From Gulosibacter sediminis (GTDB taxonomy: Bacteria; Actinomycetota; Actinomycetes; Actinomycetales; Microbacteriaceae): DNA of 5,828 bases. Shown here in pieces: positions 1 through 4,484 of the stretch. How positions within the stretch are numbered: the first letter of the stretch is position 1; every line of letters starts with the position of its first letter. The stretch lies in the NCBI RefSeq assembly GCF_014904065.1, contig NZ_JACXJG010000025.1, forward strand, positions 40,831 through 46,658. The letters run 5' to 3'. Below the pieces are notes generated by a model that ran no database searches, was not told the origin of the DNA, and worked only from the letters and a program-made list of their open reading frames with translations. The position numbers were made by a program, and so were the translations under genes.

Positions 1-201
1 AGTGCCGGTGCCGAGGTACGCGAGCGCGACGGCCGGCGCGGTCGACGCGATCGCACCCGAGTTGTGGTGCTCGGCGACCCAGTAGCGCCCGTAGCCGAGC
101 GCATCCGCTCGCTGCACCAGCGCGTGCGAGTCGTCGAGCGCCTCCTTGGGTGTCTGCGTGGCGTTAAGCGGAATGAGGTCGAGCACCGAGAACACAGTCA
201 T
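1..201 (-). CDS. LLM class flavin-dependent oxidoreductase, N-terminal fragment (runs off the left edge)
   Basis: This is the first 67 residues of a luciferase-like monooxygenase family enzyme; the rest lies outside the window. Seen: the opening FSVLDLIPLNATQTPKEAL, then the helix ending LGYGRYWVAEHHN (residues 35-47) and the Ser/Ala-rich IASTAPAVALAYLGTGT. This is the usual beta1-alpha1-beta2 start of the (beta/alpha)8 barrel in the MsnO8-like LLM subgroup, whose AEHHN segment lies near the flavin site. Family members use reduced FMN or F420 in cytoplasmic oxidations; the substrate here is unknown. The start at 201 is preceded by no clear Shine-Dalgarno sequence. An in-frame ATG at 234 would add 11 residues (MTGGGSALSLS) but also lacks a ribosome site, so a leaderless transcript is possible. 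The gene is divergent from the protease operon, with 134 bp between starts. Family assignment is firm; the exact start is not. Confidence 0.9.
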   Translation of the reverse strand, partial: MTVFSVLDLIPLNATQTPKEALDDSHALVQRADALGYGRYWVAEHHNSGAIASTAPAVALAYLGTGT

Positions 202-234
202 GGAGAGGGATAACGCAGAACCCCCGCCGGTCAT

Positions 235-246
235 TCCGGCGCCGGA
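235..246. repeat. 12-bp perfect palindrome in the divergent promoter region
   Basis: TCCGGCGCCGGA reads identically on both strands. It lies between the two divergent genes, directly beside the alternative oxidoreductase ATG at 234 and about 40 bp upstream of the weak -10 candidate for the protease operon. It could be an operator half-site or full site, but self-complementary GC strings arise often by chance in DNA of this composition. Confidence 0.4.
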
Positions 247-295
247 TGCGCGCGCCGCGGGTATTCGGGGATCATCGGCTCGGGCACAATGGAAC

Positions 296-318
296 AGACG
301 GCGGTCACCGGGCCGTCT
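296..318 (+). promoter_or_regulatory. Stem-loop just upstream of the protease ribosome binding site
   Basis: AGACGGC (296-302) and GCCGTCT (312-318) are perfect 7-bp inverted arms around a 9-base loop, GGTCACCGG, which itself contains the small dyad GGT-C-ACC. The stem ends 4 bases before the Shine-Dalgarno sequence at 323-330. If transcription starts near 297, as the weak CACAAT at 285-290 would predict, the stem would sit at the very 5' end of the mRNA, or act as an operator overlapping the start site. The TCTC at 316-319 could alternatively pair with GAGA at 323-326 inside the ribosome site, so the two pairings exclude each other. Confidence 0.4.
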
Positions 319-322
319 CCGC

Positions 323-330
323 GAGAGGGG
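323..330 (+). promoter_or_regulatory. Ribosome binding site of the protease gene
   Basis: GAGAGGGG lies 5 bases before the ATG at 336. It decides the start: an upstream in-frame ATG at 246 would add 30 residues without hydrophobic character (starting MRAPRVFGDH), push the signal peptide away from the N terminus, and has no such site. Confidence 0.75.
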
Positions 331-335
331 AACAC

Positions 336-1415
336 ATGCGCGCTTGGGGCCGACCCCGCGGCCGAGCGGTGCTCGCCGCCGTCGTGGCGCTCACCACCGC
401 GGCGCTCAGCGGCTGCGCGGTGAGCAACATCGACGCCTCCTCCTCCGACAACGGCTACTCACCGTTCCTGCCCGAGGTGCACAGCGACGACTCGGGCCTG
501 CGCCAGGAGTTCGAGGCGACTCCGCAGGAGTCGCACGAGTTCTGGTCTGACCCCGAGCGCCGCGACAACGCCGAGGGCATGGACTACCAGACTCCCGACA
601 ACGGCCTGCCCCCGGGCCCGGGTGACCCCGCGACCGGCGCCTATCTCTCGGCGACCGAGGCGATGCCGGCCGACCCGCAGGGGTACGGCGATGTTTCCGA
701 CGCCGAGGTGTTCGACCGCGCCGGACTCGGCGCCTCCACCTTCGGCCGCCTCTACTTCACCTTCGACGGCGGCGACACCTATGTCTGCTCGGCCACGGTC
801 GTGAACTCGACTTCGGGCAGCATCATCGCGACCGCCGCGCACTGCGCCGCGCAGACCGACGGCTCAGGCCAGCTCGCGCAGTCGATGTACTTCATCCCGG
901 GCGACCGCGACAACGGCCGCGAGACCCCGTACGGCACCTGGGCCGCGACCGAGATGGTCGTGCCGCAACAGTTCATCGACGGCGCGATCACCGACGATTC
1001 CGGCATGCTTACGAGCGAAGAGGGCTGGAACTATGACTTCGCCTTCATCAAGCTCGAGGAGCAGAACGGCCAGACCATTCAAGAGGTCACCGGCGCACAG
1101 GGCATCGCCTTCGGTGTGCCCGTCGACTATCTCACCCAGGTCGGCTACCCCTCCGCCGCGCCGTACGACGGCACTGAGGAGTACATGTGCGCCTCAACGC
1201 AGTTCCAGTCGAACTGGCAGGGCGGCTACGCACACTCCTGCACCATGACACAGGGTTCGTCGGGCGGCGGCTGGCTCAGCGACTACGACGCCACCACAGG
1301 AACCGGCTACCTCGTCGGCGTCACCTCGACCGTCGACGAGATTCGCGGCACCGCGAACACGCCGGTGCTCGGGCAGACGGCGCTCGACCTCTACACCGAC
1401 CTGGACGAGAGGTAG
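336..1415 (+). CDS. Lipid-anchored trypsin/V8-like serine protease
   Basis: A 359-residue secreted protease of the chymotrypsin fold (S1 family, closest in look to bacterial V8-like trypsin-like peptidases). Residues 1-26 are a lipoprotein signal peptide: Arg-rich start, hydrophobic AVLAAVVALTTAAL, lipobox LSGC with Cys27 as the lipidation site. Residues 28-133 form an acidic, Ser/Pro-rich stretch that may be a tether or propeptide. The catalytic domain runs from about 135 to 355. The triad is visible: His169 in TAAHC, Asp234 in YDFAFIKL, Ser309 in GSSGGGW. Cys151 with Cys170 and Cys285 with Cys302 are likely disulfides, fitting an extracellular enzyme. All catalytic residues are present, so activity is expected; target and cleavage preference are unknown. 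It is first of three closely spaced genes, 4 bp from the next. Start chosen by the ribosome site and signal peptide. Confidence 0.93.
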   Translation: MRAWGRPRGRAVLAAVVALTTAALSGCAVSNIDASSSDNGYSPFLPEVHSDDSGLRQEFEATPQESHEFWSDPERRDNAEGMDYQTPDNGLPPGPGDPATGAYLSATEAMPADPQGYGDVSDAEVFDRAGLGASTFGRLYFTFDGGDTYVCSATVVNSTSGSIIATAAHCAAQTDGSGQLAQSMYFIPGDRDNGRETPYGTWAATEMVVPQQFIDGAITDDSGMLTSEEGWNYDFAFIKLEEQNGQTIQEVTGAQGIAFGVPVDYLTQVGYPSAAPYDGTEEYMCASTQFQSNWQGGYAHSCTMTQGSSGGGWLSDYDATTGTGYLVGVTSTVDEIRGTANTPVLGQTALDLYTDLDER

Positions 1416-1419
1416 CGCC

Positions 1420-2358
1420 ATGGCATCGAATCGGCGGATGCGCGTTACGGCGAGCGCGCTCGGTGCACTGCTTGCGGTGAGCGCGCTCGCGGGCTGTGCG
1501 AACCTCGAGAGCTTCGGTATTGACTCCAAGGTGCAACCGTGGGCGGTCGCGAACCACGACGACAAGCTCAGCTACCACTCTGAGGCGGGCGACGCCCTGC
1601 TCAACCTCGACACGACCACCGGCCTCGCCGAGCTCGAGACTTTCCAGGCCGTCGGCTATCACCACGTCGAGTCGCCCGACAGCTCGCTGCACATGGAGTA
1701 CGAGACCTCGGTCGACGGCGAGAGCTACGTCTCGCAACTGCACACGAACGTCGAGGGCTACTCGTTCGACCAGTCGCACCGCGGCGGCGATACTGAGACG
1801 TATTACCTGCTCGGGGATGCGGTGAAGGAGGTCGCGAGCGAGGGCAAGAGCTGGGTCTCGGTGCCGACCGGCGACCTGAACCGCGCGCAGACCCCTGAAA
1901 ACGTTTGCCAATTGTTCGCGGTGTCGTACACCTGCGCCCTCATCGACGCCTGGAACTCCTCGCGAGAGCAACTCGGCACCGTGCCGGTCGAACTTTCGCG
2001 GGCCGAGGACGGCAGCCAGCACTTCGCGACTGCGGTGTCGTACGCCTCGCTCGTCGAGCAGGGCCTCATCTCGGATTCCTTCTCGAACTATTCGAGCGAA
2101 GAGACCAACGCGACGCTGATTCCCATGCACCTCTGGGTCGACGAGACCGGTCTCGTCACGAAAGTCGAGGTCAACGGCGTGATCACGGGCGACGATGCGA
2201 GCGAGCTCGCCGTGCAGATCGGCTTCGAGCTCACATCGACGCGGCCATCGACCGAGATGACGCCGGTCGAGGTGGGCGATATTCCCGAGGACGACCTCTA
2301 CGAGATCACCACGGAATCCCAGCTCGAGACGTTCTTGCAGCAACTGGCGCAGGTTTAG
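1420..2358 (+). CDS. Uncharacterised lipoprotein, possibly LppX/LprG-like fold
   Basis: A 312-residue putative lipoprotein of unknown function. Seen: Arg-containing start, hydrophobic segment ASALGALLAVSAL, lipobox LAGC with Cys26 as the acylation site, and no further membrane segment, so the mature protein should sit on the outer face of the membrane. The mature part is acidic and rich in Ser, Thr, Glu and Asp. Two cysteines close together, Cys163 and Cys172, may form a disulfide. The run MHLWVDETGLVTKVEV (236-251) resembles the strand-turn-strand 'D-x-x-G-L' element of mycobacterial LppX/LprAFG lipoproteins, and the tail DIPEDDLYEIT resembles their C-terminal strands. This is a tentative structural analogy only; those proteins carry lipids. 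GAGAGG at 1407-1412, overlapping the end of the protease gene, serves the ATG at 1420; an in-frame ATG at 1438 is a less likely start. Translation is probably linked to the protease. Confidence 0.85.
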   Translation: MASNRRMRVTASALGALLAVSALAGCANLESFGIDSKVQPWAVANHDDKLSYHSEAGDALLNLDTTTGLAELETFQAVGYHHVESPDSSLHMEYETSVDGESYVSQLHTNVEGYSFDQSHRGGDTETYYLLGDAVKEVASEGKSWVSVPTGDLNRAQTPENVCQLFAVSYTCALIDAWNSSREQLGTVPVELSRAEDGSQHFATAVSYASLVEQGLISDSFSNYSSEETNATLIPMHLWVDETGLVTKVEVNGVITGDDASELAVQIGFELTSTRPSTEMTPVEVGDIPEDDLYEITTESQLETFLQQLAQV

Positions 2359-2367
2359 GAAGTAGGA
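2357..2367 (+). promoter_or_regulatory. Ribosome binding site of the DUF4333 gene
   Basis: AGGAAGTAGGA contains two AGGA cores. The second, at 2364-2367, is 5 bases before the ATG at 2373; the first overlaps the stop codon of the lipoprotein gene. This sets the start, although the reading frame stays open far upstream inside the lipoprotein gene. Confidence 0.65.
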
Positions 2368-2372
2368 CGACC

Positions 2373-3098
2373 ATGACGCACGACGCAGTCGAACCCGGCG
2401 AACCCCAGCCGAACCGCAGCACCATGCCGCCACTGCCGCGCATGCCGCAGCCGCAGCAGCAGGCACCCTCGGGCCAGCAGGCGCAGCGGGCAACGTCGGG
2501 TGCCCCGCAGCCGCACCAGCCAGCACACCCCCAACAGGATGCGCAGCGCCAGTACGGCGTGCCGGCGCGCGGCCAGTCCTATGGCCAGCCTGGGCGGCCT
2601 GGTCCCGGCCAGCCCCAACAGAGCCCATCCCTCTCGAGCCAGCTCGGCGGCACCGCAGCCACGCAACTCCAGCACCCCCAGCACCCGCCGCACGCCCAGG
2701 GCGCGGCCTACGCCCGCCCCGCGCATCCCGGCGCCGTCCAGTCGGGCCAGGCCACCACATCCGCTGCGCCGGTCGAGCCGAAGCGCAAGCGCAACCGCGC
2801 CGTGCCGTGGCTCGTGCTCGGCCTGCCGATCATGCTCGTCGTCGGTGTTGTCGCCGGCTACCTGCTCGCGACGAACTACAACTCGTTCGACAACCGCGCG
2901 GTCGAGGACTCGGTCGCGCAGGTGCTGCGCAACGACTACGGCCTGAGCGACCTGCGCTCGGTCGACTGCCCGAACTGGATCAAGGTCGAGCAGGGCCAGT
3001 CGTTCCAGTGCGAGTTCGAGTACGCGGGCGGCACGCAGACCGTCACGGTGACGCAGGGCTCGCAGTCGGGCCAGCTCGTCGTCGGCGCCCCCGAATAG
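2373..3098 (+). CDS. DUF4333 single-pass membrane protein with Pro/Gln-rich cytoplasmic tail
   Basis: A 241-residue membrane protein. Residues 1-136 are low-complexity, dominated by Pro, Gln, Ala, Gly and His, and probably disordered. A basic cluster KRKRNR (137-142) precedes one transmembrane helix (about 144-166, PWLVLGLPIMLVVGVVAG), so by the positive-inside rule the long tail is cytoplasmic and the C terminus external. Residues 172-238 match DUF4333: an N-terminal helix (AVEDSVAQVLRNDYGL), then DCPNWIKVEQGQSFQCEF with Cys199 and Cys213, the family's conserved cysteine pair, and a Thr/Val-rich strand TQTVTVTQG. DUF4333 has no established function; such small external domains in Actinobacteria are commonly lipoproteins or membrane-tethered. 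It is third in the operon, 14 bp after the lipoprotein, and ends 9 bp from the convergent regulator. Family assignment is confident; role unknown. Confidence 0.9.
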   Translation: MTHDAVEPGEPQPNRSTMPPLPRMPQPQQQAPSGQQAQRATSGAPQPHQPAHPQQDAQRQYGVPARGQSYGQPGRPGPGQPQQSPSLSSQLGGTAATQLQHPQHPPHAQGAAYARPAHPGAVQSGQATTSAAPVEPKRKRNRAVPWLVLGLPIMLVVGVVAGYLLATNYNSFDNRAVEDSVAQVLRNDYGLSDLRSVDCPNWIKVEQGQSFQCEFEYAGGTQTVTVTQGSQSGQLVVGAPE

Positions 3099-3107
3099 CA
3101 AGTGCCG

Positions 3108-4355
3108 CTACGCCCAGCTGAGCACGACGCGCGCGGCCTGCTCGGGGACCGTCACGTCGACCCCAGTGAGCTCGTGAAAGCGGTTGAGCCGGTTGGTCAA
3201 CGTGTTGCGGTGGCAGAACGTTTCGGTCGCGGCCTCGGCGACGTTGCCGCAGCGCAGGTAGGCGCGCACCGCCGACTCGAGGTTGCCGCGCTCGGCGACG
3301 CCACACCCCGCGAGCGCGGCCGCGATGTCGTCGGCGATGCTGAGCCGGCGCTCCTCGAGGTGGCGGCGCAGCAGCTTCGCCCAGTCGCGCGCGGGCGTGA
3401 GGGCGCGGCCCGTGCCCGGCTCGGCGAGGCCACCGAGGGCTGACGCGAGCTCGGCCGCGTCGTGCAGGCCGGCGAAGCCATCGACCTCGGCGATCAGGCC
3501 GAGCTCGACCTCGCGCAGCTCGGCCAGCGCATCCTGCACGACCTTCGCCGGCACGCCGCGCTGGCTGAAGAACGCGAGCAGGCTCGGGCCGCTGAAGTTC
3601 GTGAACACCTCGAGGCCGAGGCACTCGAGGTGGGTCACCGCAGTGCTCAGCGCCGACACCGAGCCGCCCGTCGCCACGGCGACCGTGAGGGTCGCCTCGG
3701 GCAGGATGCCGAGCTCGGTCGCAATCGAGGCGCAGCGCTCGGGCGGGGGCGGCGGCGACTGGAACAGCTCGGTGATGAGCGCGCGGCGGGCGAGCGCGGC
3801 GAGGTCGGACTGCCGGCGCACCTCGTCGAGGTACGACTCCTGCGTCGCGCGGGCGTAGGTGTCGACGACGTGCCAGACGAGCATCGAGTGGCGCAGCAGC
3901 AAGTCGGCGTCCTCCGAAGCCGAGACCGTGACGATCTCGTTCCAGATGAGCGCGAAGTCGAGGCGAATCGCGGTCATGAGCGAGGCCATCGGAATCTGCG
4001 CCCGGGCGCGCGTCGCGCCCACCTCATCCGCAATCGCGATGAGCTGGCTCGCGTCGCTCTCCGTGAGCGTCGCGAGCAGCGCGTCGAACGAGAGGTAGGC
4101 GATGCGCCGAATCTCGCTGAGCGGGATGCGCGGGTCGCGGTACTCGGGCACCTCGCGCACGGCAACGAGGTAGCGCTCGGCAAGATGCTCGGCCTCGACT
4201 CGGCCGAGCAATTCTCGCCACCTGCGGCGGTCGCCCGCCTGCGGCCAGTTCGCGAAATCGATGGTCGCGATGCCAGCCGCTTCGGCGAGTTCTGGGAACT
4301 CGGCTTGTGCGACGGGCGTCATTGACTGTTCGGGTTGCTCGGGGGTCGCCTGCAT
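3108..4355 (-). CDS. PucR/CdaR-type helix-turn-helix transcriptional regulator
   Basis: A 415-residue cytoplasmic DNA-binding regulator. The C terminus (about 356-413) is the PucR-type HTH: LESAVRAYLRCGNVAEAATE followed by CHRNTLTNRLNRFHELTG (381-398), with HRNT-L-NRL marking the recognition helix. The N-terminal half (about 45-185) is mostly helical and looks like the RsbRD-type N-terminal domain common in actinobacterial PucR proteins. A proline run (SPPPPPE, 200-206) links it to a middle region (about 207-340) in the place of the degenerate GGDEF-like domain of this family. Such proteins usually regulate adjacent catabolic or transport genes in response to a metabolite, so the divergent transporter is the likely target. 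The start is uncertain: tandem ATGs at 4358 and 4355 follow a weak GAG at 4362-4364; another ATG is at 4322. An upstream ATG at 4496 would run into the transporter gene and is disfavoured. Confidence 0.9.
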   Translation of the reverse strand: MQATPEQPEQSMTPVAQAEFPELAEAAGIATIDFANWPQAGDRRRWRELLGRVEAEHLAERYLVAVREVPEYRDPRIPLSEIRRIAYLSFDALLATLTESDASQLIAIADEVGATRARAQIPMASLMTAIRLDFALIWNEIVTVSASEDADLLLRHSMLVWHVVDTYARATQESYLDEVRRQSDLAALARRALITELFQSPPPPPERCASIATELGILPEATLTVAVATGGSVSALSTAVTHLECLGLEVFTNFSGPSLLAFFSQRGVPAKVVQDALAELREVELGLIAEVDGFAGLHDAAELASALGGLAEPGTGRALTPARDWAKLLRRHLEERRLSIADDIAAALAGCGVAERGNLESAVRAYLRCGNVAEAATETFCHRNTLTNRLNRFHELTGVDVTVPEQAARVVLSWA

Positions 4356-4361
4356 CATTCG

Positions 4362-4391
4362 CTCAGAATACGGGCACTTGCACAATCTGAG
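4362..4391. promoter_or_regulatory. Candidate operator: CTCAGA-N18-TCTGAG inverted repeat
   Basis: CTCAGA (4362-4367) and TCTGAG (4386-4391) are perfect 6-bp inverted arms with centres 24 bp apart, a spacing compatible with a dimeric regulator touching two major grooves. The arm at 4362-4367 overlaps the weak ribosome site and -10 candidate of the regulator gene, so binding here would suit autoregulation. A direct repeat GCAC-TT-GCAC lies inside the spacer. The arms are short and no binding motif is known for this regulator, so the call is tentative. Confidence 0.4.
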
Positions 4392-4438
4392 GCCGATGTC
4401 AGCGACGGATGCCAGTCGAAAGCGTGCCGAATTCCTGG

Positions 4439-4456
4439 TTGGCTTAGCCCAATTGG
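4439..4456. promoter_or_regulatory. TTGG/CCAATTGG repeat cluster upstream of the transporter
   Basis: The perfect 8-bp palindrome CCAATTGG (4449-4456) is preceded by TTGG at 4439-4442, giving TTGG-N6-CCAA overlapped by CCAATTGG. TTGGC also occurs twice in direct orientation, 14 bp apart. The cluster lies 28-46 bp before the transporter ATG, where an operator or a promoter core would be expected. It could be a binding site for the adjacent regulator or simply part of the promoter. Confidence 0.35.
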
Positions 4457-4472
4457 CAACGACGCCCCCATC

Positions 4473-4479
4473 AGAGGAG
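4473..4479 (+). promoter_or_regulatory. Ribosome binding site of the transporter gene
   Basis: AGAGGAG, a strong Shine-Dalgarno sequence, lies 5 bases before the ATG at 4485. It fixes the start against an in-frame ATG at 4335 that would lie inside the divergent regulator gene. Confidence 0.8.
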
Positions 4480-4484
4480 CACAC

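Larger units (their letters stand above)
202..335. promoter_or_regulatory. Divergent intergenic region between oxidoreductase and protease operon
   Basis: These 134 bp must hold the promoters for both the leftward oxidoreductase and the rightward protease operon. A weak rightward sigma70-like candidate is ATTCGG (263-268), then a 16-bp spacer and CACAAT (285-290). It matches consensus poorly, so it is only a suggestion. The region also contains a perfect palindrome and a stem-loop, listed separately. Confidence 0.5.
4356..4484. promoter_or_regulatory. Divergent regulator/transporter promoter region
   Basis: These 129 bp separate the starts of the regulator and the transporter and must hold both promoters. 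No good -35/-10 pair is evident in either direction. TATTCT on the minus strand (4370-4365) is a possible -10 for the regulator; it would place the transcription start almost on the ATG at 4358, implying a leaderless message, but no matching -35 is seen. The region is visibly less GC-rich than its surroundings and holds two dyad elements, listed separately. Confidence 0.6.

Noticed and set aside
246..335. Extended N terminus for the protease from the ATG at 246
   Set aside because: The added 30 residues would place a polar stretch before the signal peptide, and the ATG at 336 has a well-placed GAGAGGGG site and a proper lipoprotein signal sequence.
1321..2760. A 479-codon minus-strand open frame opposite the protease, lipoprotein and DUF4333 genes
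   Set aside because: Its product is an Arg/Ala/Gly/Val-rich string without any recognisable domain, lying opposite three well-supported genes. Long antisense frames are expected where third codon positions are mostly G or C.
2400..2780. CAG/CCG-rich sequence considered as a tandem repeat array
   Set aside because: No fixed repeat unit or period is seen; it is irregular low-complexity coding for Pro, Gln and Ala.
3120..3143. GAGCA/TGCTC inverted repeat near the convergent gene ends, considered as a terminator
   Set aside because: Arms are only 5 bp with a 14-base loop, there is no T run on either strand, and it lies within the regulator's coding sequence.
3462..4325. A 287-codon plus-strand open frame opposite the regulator
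   Set aside because: Composition is Arg/Glu/Ala-rich without motifs, and the opposite strand encodes a clear PucR-type HTH protein.
4378..4406. TTGCAC (4378-4383) as a -35 box for the transporter
   Set aside because: At a 17-bp spacing the -10 position reads AGCGAC, which does not resemble a -10 element.
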